Part shown: piece after piece, positions 27,647 through 36,693 of the stretch
Layout: each line of letters begins with the position of its first letter
How positions within the stretch are numbered: position 1 is the stretch's first letter
From: an uncultured Odoribacter sp.
GTDB taxonomy: Bacteria > Bacteroidota > Bacteroidia > Bacteroidales > Marinifilaceae
Direction: 5' to 3'
Assembly: GCA_910589025.1 (NCBI GenBank)
Contig: CAJURM010000007.1
Location: forward strand, 69,216-133,215
DNA: 64,000 bases
Notes under the pieces: model-generated
What the model was told of the DNA's origin: nothing
Seen by the model: only the letters and a program-made list of their open reading frames with translations
The model's database searches: none
Program-made: the position numbers and the translations under genes

Positions 27647-29647
27647 ATGGCAGAAAACAAGGAAAACAAAAAAGACAACTTTAATTTCCCTCCCATCGGC
27701 GGAGGGAAAAACATAAAAACACCCCGATTCAACGGTTATTGGATATTCTTACTGTCAGCACTGATTATCATCGGATTCAACTTTTTCGGAATGAAAACCG
27801 AACCGGTAAAAACCAACTGGCAGGAGGTCAAGACCAAAATGCTGGCAAAAGGAAATGTTGAAAAATTCATTGTTGTCACCAACACGGGACAAGTAAATGT
27901 ATTTATCAAGCCCGAAAAAATACAGGATTATTCCCAACTCATTTCAAAAGGATTCAAGAATTACGACCGGGGGCCCCAGTTCACTTTTGCCATCGGCTCA
28001 TTGGAAGGCTTTGAAAAAAACGTTGCTGACGCTCAGCAAAACATTCCGGGAGCTGCCGGGATCACCCTCGAATATGAAAAAGAATACGACGGCTGGGGAA
28101 GTTTGATAAACTTCCTTTTCCCCATTGTGTTAATTCTCTTTATCTGGATTTTCTTTTTCCGAAAAATGAGCAGAGGCGCTGGAGGCGGAAGCGGTATTTT
28201 CAACGTAGGGAAATCGCAGGCCAAACTATTTGACAAAGAATCCAACATCAAAATCACCTTCAAAGACGTAGCGGGACTTGCCGAAGCCAAACAGGAAGTG
28301 GAAGAAATCGTCTCTTTCCTGAAAAGCCCGGACAAATACACAAAATTAGGCGGGAAAATCCCCAAAGGCGCTCTGTTGGTAGGTCCTCCGGGAACGGGAA
28401 AAACCCTGATGGCAAAAGCCATGGCGGGAGAAGCCAACGTACCTTTTTTCTCCATGTCGGGTTCGGATTTCGTCGAAATGTTCGTAGGCGTGGGAGCTTC
28501 CCGTGTGCGCGACTTGTTCAAACAGGCAAAAGAAAAAGCCCCCTGTATCATCTTCATTGATGAAATAGACGCTATCGGACGTGCCCGGGGCAAGAACCCC
28601 AATATGGGTTCCAACGACGAACGGGAAAACACACTCAACCAGCTGCTGACGGAGATGGACGGCTTTGAAACCAATTCAGGCGTTATCATCCTTGCCGCCA
28701 CCAACCGCGCGGATATACTCGACAGCGCCTTGTTGCGGGCCGGTCGTTTCGACCGTCAGATATATGTAGACCTCCCCGAACTGAAAGACCGGGAAGACAT
28801 CTTCAAAGTACACGTCAAACCGCTGAAATTGGCCGAAGACGTAGACATCTCCTTTCTGGCCAAACAGACTCCCGGATTTTCCGGTGCGGACATCGCCAAC
28901 GTAGCCAATGAAGCAGCTCTGATAGCTGCCCGCAAAGATAAAAACGCCGTAGAAAAACAAGATTTCCTCGACGCCATCGACCGGATTGTCGGTGGACTGG
29001 AAAACCGGAACAAAGTCATCAAAGTAAACGAAAAGAAAACCATTGCCTATCATGAAGCAGGACATGCAACGGTATCGTGGTTATTGCAACACGCTCATCC
29101 TCTGTTGAAAGTCACCATCGTCCCCCGGGGGAAAGCCTTGGGAGCCGCCTGGTATCTGCCACAAGAGCGGCAAATCACCACCAAAGAACAACTGCTCGAT
29201 CAGATGTGTTCCGTACTAGGCGGACGCGCTGCGGAAGAACTGACTTTCGGACAAATCTCCACGGGAGCCCAAAACGACCTGGAAAAGGCAACCAAACAGG
29301 CGTACGCCATGGTGACCATTTTCGGTATGAGCGAAAAAATCGGTAACCTAAGCTACTACGATTCAAGCGGACAAAGTGATTTCAGTTTCACCAAACCCTA
29401 TTCTGAAAAAACGGCGGAACTCATCGACAGTGAAGTCAAAGAACTGGTGGAAAATGCTTACACCCAAGCTAAAGCACTACTGAAACAACACCAGGGACAA
29501 CACAAACAGGTGGCGGAACTCCTTCTGGAAAGAGAAGTGATATTCAGTGACGATCTCGAACGAATATTAGGCAAACGGCCCTGGAAAGAAGAAGAGGAAG
29601 AGGAAACTCCCCAAACGGAAACACCTCCTGCGGAAGAACAACAATAA
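27647..29647 (+). CDS. ftsH: ATP-dependent zinc metalloprotease FtsH
   Basis: A 666-residue membrane-anchored AAA+ protease degrading misfolded membrane proteins and regulators. Two transmembrane helices flank a periplasmic domain (about 29-48 and 150-170). The AAA domain has Walker A GPPGTGKTLMAKAMAGEA near 246 and FIDEIDAIGRARG near 303, with SRH DSALLRAGRFDRQ. The zinc motif HEAGH lies near 470. It ends with a Glu-rich tail. The frame stays open 97 codons upstream over rsfS, but that part is a shadow of rsfS in another frame and MAENKENKKD is the true start. Confidence 0.97.
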   Translation: MAENKENKKDNFNFPPIGGGKNIKTPRFNGYWIFLLSALIIIGFNFFGMKTEPVKTNWQEVKTKMLAKGNVEKFIVVTNTGQVNVFIKPEKIQDYSQLISKGFKNYDRGPQFTFAIGSLEGFEKNVADAQQNIPGAAGITLEYEKEYDGWGSLINFLFPIVLILFIWIFFFRKMSRGAGGGSGIFNVGKSQAKLFDKESNIKITFKDVAGLAEAKQEVEEIVSFLKSPDKYTKLGGKIPKGALLVGPPGTGKTLMAKAMAGEANVPFFSMSGSDFVEMFVGVGASRVRDLFKQAKEKAPCIIFIDEIDAIGRARGKNPNMGSNDERENTLNQLLTEMDGFETNSGVIILAATNRADILDSALLRAGRFDRQIYVDLPELKDREDIFKVHVKPLKLAEDVDISFLAKQTPGFSGADIANVANEAALIAARKDKNAVEKQDFLDAIDRIVGGLENRNKVIKVNEKKTIAYHEAGHATVSWLLQHAHPLLKVTIVPRGKALGAAWYLPQERQITTKEQLLDQMCSVLGGRAAEELTFGQISTGAQNDLEKATKQAYAMVTIFGMSEKIGNLSYYDSSGQSDFSFTKPYSEKTAELIDSEVKELVENAYTQAKALLKQHQGQHKQVAELLLEREVIFSDDLERILGKRPWKEEEEEETPQTETPPAEEQQ

Positions 29648-29713
29648 CATCAAGACCTGCCTTTTGCGGAACCGACTCATTCCGCAAAAAGCATCTCCAT
29701 AAAACCCGAATAT

Positions 29714-29917
29714 ATGGACCACTGGATTTCGGTGTACGAAACAGACCTATTGTACAGAGCGGAATTAATCAAAGACATCCTGAATAACGAAGAAGTAGAT
29801 GCCGTGATTCTAAACCGCAAAGATTCATCTTACCATTTCGGCAGTATTCAGGTCATGGTTCCTCCGGAAGACAGGGAAAAAGCAGCAAAAATCGTAAAAT
29901 CAATCCATTGTGAATAA
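29714..29917 (+). CDS. small DUF2007-type protein
   Basis: A 67-residue soluble protein of the DUF2007 (putative signal-transducing) family: W-x-x-V-Y-E-T-D-L-L-Y-R-A-E-L at the start, then I.NRKDSSYHFGSIQVMVP and a final E.AAKIVKSI helix, a ferredoxin-like beta-alpha-beta layout. Function unknown; related domains are thought to bind partner proteins. Its end overlaps the cdsA start by 8 bases, so it is translationally coupled to cdsA within the ftsH operon. Confidence 0.8.
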   Translation: MDHWISVYETDLLYRAELIKDILNNEEVDAVILNRKDSSYHFGSIQVMVPPEDREKAAKIVKSIHCE

Positions 29918-30719
29918 TTTTGTCAAACGAGCTGTCAGCGGACTCATGTTCGTTGTCATACTGACCGGATGTATTTTCATACACCCCATTGCCTTTTTCA
30001 TTCTCTTCTTTGCTATCAATATCCTTGGTCTGTTTGAATTTTCACACATGGCAAAAAGGATGCATGTCTTCATCAATATTCCCGTTTACGTGCTCTGCGG
30101 AAGTATGCTGTTCACAGCCGGATTCCTCCACGCTTATTGGGGCTACCGCGACGGTTACCTATGGTGTTTCATCACCTCTTTCATGCTCGGCATCTGGGAA
30201 CTTTACCGGAAAAAAGGAAACGCTTTCCAAAACATTGCCTTTGCATATTACGGTCTGCTCTACCTGAGTCTGCCCTTCACCTTATTAATCTATCTGCCTT
30301 ACATGACCACCGGAGCGTGGAAACCGGAAATCATCTTTTTCCCTTTTCTGCTGGTCTGGCTGAACGACACATTTGCCTACCTGTGCGGTTCCCGGTTCGG
30401 ACGCCACAAACTCTTTCCCCGCATATCCCCAAAAAAATCCTGGGAAGGTGCCGTTGGAGGCGGTGTTGTCACCATCTTGGTTGCCCTTCTCATAGCTCCT
30501 TACATTGAGGGCTTAACCATCGTCAATGACATTATTATTTCCTGCATTGTCGTCATATTCGGTATTTTCGGCGACCTGCTGGAATCCATGTTCAAAAGAA
30601 GCATTGAAATCAAAGACTCCGGTAACATCATGCCCGGCCACGGCGGCATCCTCGACCGCTTCGACGCCGTCATCTTCGTCATTCCGGCCATCTTTGTCTA
30701 CTTAAAATTTGTCTACTAA
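29910..30719 (+). CDS. cdsA: phosphatidate cytidylyltransferase (CDP-diglyceride synthase)
   Basis: A 269-residue integral membrane enzyme making CDP-diacylglycerol from phosphatidate and CTP. About seven hydrophobic helices. The signature is split as SPKKSWEGAVGG (near 171) and GDLLESMFKRSIEIKD ... MPGHGGILDRFDA (near 220-250), which carries the catalytic aspartates. It begins at GTG overlapping the end of the DUF2007 gene. Feeds phosphatidylserine and phosphatidylethanolamine synthesis together with psd just downstream. Confidence 0.95.
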   Translation: MNNFVKRAVSGLMFVVILTGCIFIHPIAFFILFFAINILGLFEFSHMAKRMHVFINIPVYVLCGSMLFTAGFLHAYWGYRDGYLWCFITSFMLGIWELYRKKGNAFQNIAFAYYGLLYLSLPFTLLIYLPYMTTGAWKPEIIFFPFLLVWLNDTFAYLCGSRFGRHKLFPRISPKKSWEGAVGGGVVTILVALLIAPYIEGLTIVNDIIISCIVVIFGIFGDLLESMFKRSIEIKDSGNIMPGHGGILDRFDAVIFVIPAIFVYLKFVY

Positions 30720-30765
30720 AAAAAGAAGACTTCCTTTCTCTGCGTTTAATCTTTAGTACTCAATC

Positions 30766-30795
30766 TTTGAGTTTAAAGTTTTTATCGTACCTTTG
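30766..30795 (+). promoter_or_regulatory. complete Bacteroidetes-type promoter for psd
   Basis: TTTG at 30766-30769, an 18-base spacer and TACCTTTG at 30788-30795, 29 bases before the psd ATG. This is the best -33/-7 pair in the window and gives psd-panB-rluA a promoter separate from the ftsH operon. Confidence 0.7.
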
Positions 30796-30824
30796 TCAGC
30801 TGATAATTCTAAAAATCACTGGAA

Positions 30825-31481
30825 ATGACCTTACATAAAGCAGGATATTCTTTGTTAATCAAGTTATTGGCGGGAGTTGTCGTATTAAATGGCATATCGT
30901 TTTATTTCATACACACTCCGGCAACCGCGTATACCATCCTGATTGTATCCGTGATTTTCTATCTTCTGGTCGTCAATTTCTTCCGGTTTCCGAACCGTCA
31001 GATTAGCTTGGACGACAACACTATATTGGCTCCTGCCGACGGTAAAATCGTGGTCATTGAAGAAACGGAAGAAACGGAATATTTCAAGGACCGCCGCATC
31101 CAGGTGTCCATTTTCATGAACATTTTCAACGTGCACATCAACTGGTTCCCGGTCAATGGGATTGTCCGGTATTTCAAATACCACAAGGGGAAATTTTCCG
31201 CGGCTTACCTGCCGAAATCCTCTACCGAAAACGAACGAACAACCATCGTTATGGAATGCAAAAACGGACAAACCATTCTCATGCGCCAAATTGCCGGAGC
31301 CATGGCCAAACGTATTGTCTCTTACGCTCCGGAAGGAGAAGAAGCCCGGCAGGACAAACATGCCGGATTTATCAAACTCGGTTCACGGGTCGACCTGTAT
31401 CTCCCTCTCGGGACAAATATCCAGGTGAAACTGGGGCAAAAAACAACAGGCTCACAAACCGTCATCGGAACCTTTAACTAA
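30825..31481 (+). CDS. psd: phosphatidylserine decarboxylase family protein
   Basis: A 218-residue proenzyme decarboxylating phosphatidylserine to phosphatidylethanolamine. Two N-terminal hydrophobic helices (about 10-50) anchor it. The segment NTILAPADGKIVVIEE and FMNIFNVHINWFPVNG are family hallmarks, and the self-cleavage site that forms the pyruvoyl group is the LGSR near residue 187 (Gly-Ser), as in the short archaeal/Bacteroidetes type rather than LGST of E. coli. It forms a run with panB and an RluA-type gene, with gaps under 40 bases. Confidence 0.93.
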   Translation: MTLHKAGYSLLIKLLAGVVVLNGISFYFIHTPATAYTILIVSVIFYLLVVNFFRFPNRQISLDDNTILAPADGKIVVIEETEETEYFKDRRIQVSIFMNIFNVHINWFPVNGIVRYFKYHKGKFSAAYLPKSSTENERTTIVMECKNGQTILMRQIAGAMAKRIVSYAPEGEEARQDKHAGFIKLGSRVDLYLPLGTNIQVKLGQKTTGSQTVIGTFN

Positions 31482-31520
31482 TTCCGGATACAACTTTTTA
31501 TCTGAACCAAAACTAAAACC

Positions 31521-32336
31521 ATGTCAACACAATCAACAGTTAAAGTGGTTACCACTCATGTTTTGTCCGAAATGAAACTGAGAGGTGAAAAAATCAGCAT
31601 GCTGACAGCTTATGACTATTCTATGGCACGCATCGTGGATGCTGCAGGAATAGACGTCATATTAGTCGGAGACTCCGCCTCCAACGTTATGGCGGGAAAC
31701 GAAACGACGCTTCCCATTACCTTAGACCAGATGATTTACCACGGTGCTTCCGTAGTGAGAGGGGTGAAACGCGCCCTTGTCGTCGTGGATATGCCTTTCG
31801 GAAGTTATCAGGGCAACAGTAAGGAAGCCTTGTCTTCCGCCATCCGCATCATGAAAGAAACGGCAGCCGATGCCGTCAAACTCGAAGGAGGCATCGAAAT
31901 CGTAGAATCGATAAAACGCATCCTCTCCGCCGGCATTCCAGTCATGGGGCACTTAGGACTGACCCCTCAGAGCATCCACAAATTCGGTACCTACACCGTA
32001 AGAGCGAAAGAAGAGGCAGAAGCGCAAAAACTGATAGAAGATGCCCGCCTTTTGGAAGAGGCCGGCTGTTTTGCCCTTGTGCTGGAAAAAATCCCGGCAG
32101 TCTTGGCAGAAAAAGTCTCCCGCGAACTGACCATCCCGACCATCGGTATCGGTGCGGGGGGAAGCACAGACGGCCAAGTGCTGGTAATTCATGACATGCT
32201 GGGCATCAACAAAGAATTTTCCCCCCGTTTCCTGCGCCGGTATGCCGATTTATACACCATCATGACAGAAGCGGTCGGACATTACATCGACGATGTGAAA
32301 AACCGGGATTTTCCGAACGAAAAAGAACAATATTAA
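31521..32336 (+). CDS. panB: 3-methyl-2-oxobutanoate hydroxymethyltransferase
   Basis: A 271-residue TIM-barrel enzyme making ketopantoate from 2-oxoisovalerate and 5,10-methylene-tetrahydrofolate, the first step of pantothenate and coenzyme A synthesis. Family segments: LTAYDYSMARIVDAAGIDVILVGDS, LVVVDMPFGSY, VKLEGG, GHLGLTPQSIHKFGTY and IGIGAG. Metal ligands are the Asp of VGDS and Asp of VVDMP. Length is standard. Second gene of the psd unit. Confidence 0.96.
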   Translation: MSTQSTVKVVTTHVLSEMKLRGEKISMLTAYDYSMARIVDAAGIDVILVGDSASNVMAGNETTLPITLDQMIYHGASVVRGVKRALVVVDMPFGSYQGNSKEALSSAIRIMKETAADAVKLEGGIEIVESIKRILSAGIPVMGHLGLTPQSIHKFGTYTVRAKEEAEAQKLIEDARLLEEAGCFALVLEKIPAVLAEKVSRELTIPTIGIGAGGSTDGQVLVIHDMLGINKEFSPRFLRRYADLYTIMTEAVGHYIDDVKNRDFPNEKEQY

Positions 32337-32374
32337 TCCGGAACAGCAGCGTTCCGACACACTGACATACAAGC

Positions 32375-33067
32375 ATGCTTGAAGTATTATACGAAGACAA
32401 CCACATTATTGCCGTCAACAAAAAGATCTCTGACATCGTACAGGCGGACAAAACGGGCGACCAGCCACTGAGCGAAGAGGTCAAGGCTTACATCAAGAAA
32501 AAATACAACAAACCGGGAGACGTATTCCTGGGCGTCCCTCACCGCATCGACCGTCCGGTGAGCGGCGTCGTGTTATTTGCCCGTACCAGCAAAGCCTTGA
32601 CACGGCTGAATAAGATGTTTCAGGAACACGATGAGGAGATACAGAAAACCTATTGGGCCATCGTGGGCACTCTTCCTCCGGAAGACAGCGGACATTTGGA
32701 ACACTATATGATCCGGGACAGCGAGAAAAACAAATCGTATGCCTACGAAAAAGAAAAAAAGGGCAGCAAAAAAGCCATCCTCGAATACAAACTCATCGGA
32801 CGTTCCCAACGCTACTATTTACTGGAAATCAAACTGCTGACCGGACGGCACCACCAAATCCGCTGCCAGTTGGCTAAAATAGGCTGTCCCATCAAGGGCG
32901 ACCTGAAATACGGCTTTGCCCGTTCCAACGAAGGAGGCGGCATCAGCCTGCATGCCCGGGAAATCACCTTCCGGCATCCCGTCAGCCAGGAAATGGTCAC
33001 CATCACCGCCACACCTCCCCTACACGACACACTCTGGAAAGAATTTTACAACAATCTGAAAGAATAA
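32375..33067 (+). CDS. RluA-family RNA pseudouridine synthase
   Basis: A 230-residue pseudouridine synthase without an S4 domain. Motif HRIDRPVSGVVLFARTSKAL near residue 54 holds the catalytic aspartate (normally HRLDxxTSG; here the Thr is replaced by Val, which is common in Bacteroidetes members). KAILEYKLIGRSQRYYLLEIKLLTGRHHQIRCQLAKIGCPIKGDLKYG completes the active site (motifs II and III). The target position in rRNA or tRNA is not predictable. Ends 16 bases before a strong bidirectional terminator. Confidence 0.92.
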   Translation: MLEVLYEDNHIIAVNKKISDIVQADKTGDQPLSEEVKAYIKKKYNKPGDVFLGVPHRIDRPVSGVVLFARTSKALTRLNKMFQEHDEEIQKTYWAIVGTLPPEDSGHLEHYMIRDSEKNKSYAYEKEKKGSKKAILEYKLIGRSQRYYLLEIKLLTGRHHQIRCQLAKIGCPIKGDLKYGFARSNEGGGISLHAREITFRHPVSQEMVTITATPPLHDTLWKEFYNNLKE

Positions 33068-33083
33068 TAATCTTTTATACACA

Positions 33084-33115
33084 AAAGAGCGTGTTCCTTT
33101 CGGAACACGCTCTTT
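33084..33115. terminator. bidirectional terminator between the RluA-type gene and the M16 protease gene
   Basis: A 14-base perfect stem AAAGAGCGTGTTCC / GGAACACGCTCTTT around a 4-base loop, with T-rich 3' flank on the plus strand (TTTCTTTA) and an A/T-rich flank on the other side. It lies between convergent genes and can serve both. Confidence 0.9.
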
Positions 33116-33155
33116 CTTTATCACAAACTGCAAAAGCAATTCACAGTTCACCGGA

Positions 33156-36068
33156 CTAATAACCGAATATTTCTTCCCTCGTCAGACGGGTCACCGGACC
33201 ATACTTTTTCAAACTCTTCATATCCAGTTCCTTTTCATCTCCCAAAATACAGTAGGTATAGGTGCGTCCTTTGATCCACTCTTCCTGGAATTTCTTCACA
33301 TCCGCCAGTGTCATGTTCTGTATCCGGCTGAACAGTTCGCGTCTGCGGTCTTCCTTCAATCCCAAATCCTGCGCACTCATATAATTCCATAACACGGAAG
33401 ACTTCGTAATACGCTGTGTGCGCAAACGCGTCAATAAGGCTTCTTTCGCCAAACGGAAAGCATTTTCCGATTCGGGCATATTGTTGACAATCTCATCAAA
33501 AGCCTTCATCGCATCCAGCATCTTATCATTCTGGCAGGCAATAAACGTTGTAAACACATAAGGTTCATCCAGCTTGCCCGGCTCACTCAATCCGGCACCT
33601 GCCGAATAAGCCAATCCTCTGGCTTCCCGCATTTCCTGGAACACAATGGCATTCATACCTCCTCCGAAATACTCATTGTACATATTCAGGACAGGCGACA
33701 ATGCCGCATTGAATTTATCCCCCCGGTTAGACACGGAAGCCATGTACACCTGTTTGGCATCATAAGGAGCAATCAGCACCTTGCTCGATGGCGTCTGCTG
33801 ATAAACAAACACCTTGTTATCGGGTACCGGAGTCAACTTCTCGGGAATGCGGTGTTTTTCATTGATTTCAGCCACCACTTTCTCCATGCTCTGCGGTCCG
33901 TAGTACAAAATAGTATGCTCATACCCATTCAGGCGTTTCAACCGGTCAATCAGGTCTTTCGGTTTCAATTGTTTCAACTCTGCTGCGGAAAGGATATTCC
34001 GGGCAGGTGACTTCGGACCGTAATAGGCATATTGCAGCAATTTGCTGAAATTGGACGACTGATTCAACTTCGCGTTTGTACGGGATTTCTGGATATCCGC
34101 TTTCATATTTTCCAGCACTGCCGGATTCGGTTGCGCATCCGCCAACAGAGCTTCAAACAACTCCATCGCTTTACCCATATTCTCGTTCAGTCCCGACAAG
34201 CCGACATATACTCTCTCGCTGCCCGGAGAAACATAATAATCACAAGCCAGATTATAAAACTCCTGTTTAATCTGTTCCGGCGTCATTTTGCTGGTGCCCA
34301 GATAATCCAGATACTGCACAGCCGTCCCCAAAGCCTTGTCCTCGTTCGTGCCCATATCAAAGACATACATCAACGAAAACAAATCGTTCGTCGTGTTCTG
34401 TTTGTAGAGAACAGGTATACCGGATTTAGCCGTGGTTTTCCCCATATCTTTGGAATAGTCGAGGAACACCGGTTCTATCGGTTCCGCATTAGAAGCCTGT
34501 ATCTCACGCAGGAAAGCACTGGCCGTATCCCGGTTCATAAAAATCGGAGTAATCGCCGGTTTGGATATTTTCTTTTCATTCGGATCCTTGCCTTCCCGTT
34601 TGTAAACCAAAGCATAATTGTCTTTGAAATTAGCCTTTGCAAAATCGACAATTTGCTGCTTGGTAATCTTGCTCATCTTATCCAGCGAGGCCACCTGGTC
34701 TTTCCAATCTATCCGGTTGATAAAGGCATTCACAAACATATCGGCACGCGCACTGTTATTTTCCATCTGCGATTGCTGGTAACGCTTGTAATTATTGATT
34801 GTTGCCTGTATCAGGCTTTCATCGAACTCTCCGTTTTTCAGCTTTTCCACCTCTGCCAGCAAAATATCCTTGGCTTCTTCAAGCGTCTGTCCCTGTTTCG
34901 GACGGGCATTCATCATAAAGAAGCTGTAATCCGCCATAGCGGAAGGATAAGCATAGGCCGACAACAGCTTCTGCTGCTGATTGACATCCAGGTCAATCAA
35001 TCCGGCTTTTCCGTTATACAATACCTGTCCCACCAGTTCCAACAACTCGGCATCTTCAGAAGCGGCCCCCGGGAACCGCCATGCCAGCGACACATTGGCA
35101 GCTTCCAGTCCCAGCACCTCTTTCACAACCGGCTGTTCCAACGGAGCTTCGGGTTTAAACTCCAACTCCGGCAGATTTTCATTCGGTTTCATGCCGCCGA
35201 AATAGCGGTCAATCGTAGCAATCACCTTGTCCGGATCGAAATCTCCCGACATGCAGACGGCCATATTGTTGGGCACATACCACTGTTTGTAATAATTTTT
35301 GATATTGGTGATAGAGGGATTTTTCAAATGTTCCTGCGTTCCCAGCACCGTCTGCGTTCCATACGGGTGATTCGGGAACAGGGCGGTCATAATCTGCTCA
35401 TACACCTTGCGGTTGTCCTTGGTCAGGGACATATTCTTCTCCTCATACACCGTTTCCAGTTCGGTGTGGAAACCGCGAATCACATTATGCTGGAAACGGT
35501 CGGCCTGTATCTTGGCCCAGTTTTCCACCTCATTGGAAGGAATATCCTCCACATACACCGTCATATCATAACCGGTATAGGCATTCGTACCGTTTGCCCC
35601 GATAGCCGCCATCAATTTGTCGTATTCATTCGGAATGGACAACTTGGACGCCTCATAGGAAATGCTGTCGATTTTCTTATACAAAGCCACACGCTCCGCC
35701 TCGTCCGTCGTCTTACGATACACTTCAAACAACGCCTCTATCTCATCCAACATCGGCTTTTCCTGCTCATAATTCTGGGTGCCGAAAGACTCCGTTCCCT
35801 TAAACATCAAATGTTCAAAATAATGAGCCAGCCCCGTCGTTTCCGCCGGATCGTTCTTTCCTCCCACCCGCACGGCTATGTAAGTCTGGATACGGGGTTT
35901 TTCGGTATTCACCGTCAAATACACCTTCAAGCCGTTATCTAACGTATAGATGCGCGCGTTTAAAGGATCGTTGGGCACCGTCTCGTATTTGTACTGAGAA
36001 CCTGTACCGCATGCAGCCGCCAATGCAAGCAAAAGGGGCAACATTAAGAATTTAAACATCTTTTTCAT
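33156..36068 (-). CDS. M16 family zinc metalloprotease, lipoprotein
   Basis: A 970-residue pitrilysin/insulinase-type protease made of two fused M16 halves. A lipoprotein signal peptide ends at LAAAC (Cys20). The inverted zinc motif H82-Y-F-E85-H86 lies in the first half, with the third ligand glutamate in the region ELETVYEEKN near 205. The second half (from about 540) lacks the motif, as expected for the inactive half. Predicted to be anchored in a periplasm-facing membrane and to degrade short peptides. Own -7 element (TATGTTTG at 36094-36101 on the minus strand). Confidence 0.93.
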   Translation of the reverse strand: MKKMFKFLMLPLLLALAAACGTGSQYKYETVPNDPLNARIYTLDNGLKVYLTVNTEKPRIQTYIAVRVGGKNDPAETTGLAHYFEHLMFKGTESFGTQNYEQEKPMLDEIEALFEVYRKTTDEAERVALYKKIDSISYEASKLSIPNEYDKLMAAIGANGTNAYTGYDMTVYVEDIPSNEVENWAKIQADRFQHNVIRGFHTELETVYEEKNMSLTKDNRKVYEQIMTALFPNHPYGTQTVLGTQEHLKNPSITNIKNYYKQWYVPNNMAVCMSGDFDPDKVIATIDRYFGGMKPNENLPELEFKPEAPLEQPVVKEVLGLEAANVSLAWRFPGAASEDAELLELVGQVLYNGKAGLIDLDVNQQQKLLSAYAYPSAMADYSFFMMNARPKQGQTLEEAKDILLAEVEKLKNGEFDESLIQATINNYKRYQQSQMENNSARADMFVNAFINRIDWKDQVASLDKMSKITKQQIVDFAKANFKDNYALVYKREGKDPNEKKISKPAITPIFMNRDTASAFLREIQASNAEPIEPVFLDYSKDMGKTTAKSGIPVLYKQNTTNDLFSLMYVFDMGTNEDKALGTAVQYLDYLGTSKMTPEQIKQEFYNLACDYYVSPGSERVYVGLSGLNENMGKAMELFEALLADAQPNPAVLENMKADIQKSRTNAKLNQSSNFSKLLQYAYYGPKSPARNILSAAELKQLKPKDLIDRLKRLNGYEHTILYYGPQSMEKVVAEINEKHRIPEKLTPVPDNKVFVYQQTPSSKVLIAPYDAKQVYMASVSNRGDKFNAALSPVLNMYNEYFGGGMNAIVFQEMREARGLAYSAGAGLSEPGKLDEPYVFTTFIACQNDKMLDAMKAFDEIVNNMPESENAFRLAKEALLTRLRTQRITKSSVLWNYMSAQDLGLKEDRRRELFSRIQNMTLADVKKFQEEWIKGRTYTYCILGDEKELDMKSLKKYGPVTRLTREEIFGY

Positions 36069-36093
36069 CGTCGCTAATTTTGATTCTGATTTA

Positions 36094-36101
36094 CAAACAT
36101 A
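36094..36101 (-). promoter_or_regulatory. -7 promoter element for the M16 protease
   Basis: TATGTTTG on the minus strand, full TAnnTTTG match, 25 bases before the ATG. Confidence 0.5.
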
Positions 36102-36155
36102 TATAAAAAATAATTAAAATCACAACACTTTTTCACACGTCATCCGAATTTACGA

Positions 36156-36194
36156 AAAACGGGGTTACGTGTCCTTTACACATAACCCCGTTTT
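36156..36194 (-). terminator. terminator of the secA-lgt-guaD operon
   Basis: AAAACGGGGTTA and TAACCCCGTTTT form a 12-base perfect stem, extended inward by GTGT/ACAC, with a U run on the minus strand. It follows the guaD stop by 18 bases. Confidence 0.88.
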
Positions 36195-36212
36195 ATCTTG
36201 CATTGTACGCGT

Positions 36213-36683
36213 TTAATAGGCCGTCTTATCGGTTTTCTTTACCCACAAACGGAACTCCTCGCCGGCCTCTTTTTCCTGCCGGTGAAGAAAAGGGATGCTT
36301 CTTTCGGTCTGGGGCAAAGCGATTTCCCGGTAAATAAAGGAATCGTCAAAGCCCCCTCCCGCCGCATCTTCTTTCGTACAGGCATAATACACTTTTTCCG
36401 GGCGTGCCCAGTAGATCGCTCCCAAACACATCGGACAAGGCTCGCAACTGCAATAAATCTCACAGCCTGTCAATTGAAAACTCTTCAATTGCCTGCACGC
36501 CTCCCGGATAGCGTTCACTTCCGCATGGGCTGTCGGATCGTTATCGGGTGTAACAGTATTGGCACTGGCAGCAATCACCTTGCCATCCTTAACAACCACC
36601 GCACCGAACGGTCCGCCCGTCCCGTTTTTCACATTCTCTACCGCCAAACGAATGGCTTCCTCCATAAATCTCTTTTCGTACAT
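36213..36683 (-). CDS. guaD: guanine deaminase (nucleoside-deaminase fold)
   Basis: A 156-residue cytidine-deaminase-fold zinc enzyme converting guanine to xanthine. Zinc and catalytic motif HAEVNAIREACRQL (near residue 54) and PCPMCLGAIYWARPEKVYYA (near 84) are present. The C-terminal part GGGFDDSFIYREIALPQTERSIPF matches the guanine deaminase subgroup (Bacillus GuaD type) rather than tRNA adenosine deaminase TadA. The ATG at 36683 gives the family N-terminus; the frame upstream overlaps lgt. Third gene of secA-lgt-guaD. Confidence 0.9.
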   Translation of the reverse strand: MYEKRFMEEAIRLAVENVKNGTGGPFGAVVVKDGKVIAASANTVTPDNDPTAHAEVNAIREACRQLKSFQLTGCEIYCSCEPCPMCLGAIYWARPEKVYYACTKEDAAGGGFDDSFIYREIALPQTERSIPFLHRQEKEAGEEFRLWVKKTDKTAY

Positions 36684-36693
36684 GGCTACCGTC

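Noticed and set aside
34032..35942. A 636-codon plus-strand frame opposite the M16 protease
   Set aside because: Antisense shadow of a well-supported protease gene with no recognisable domain.
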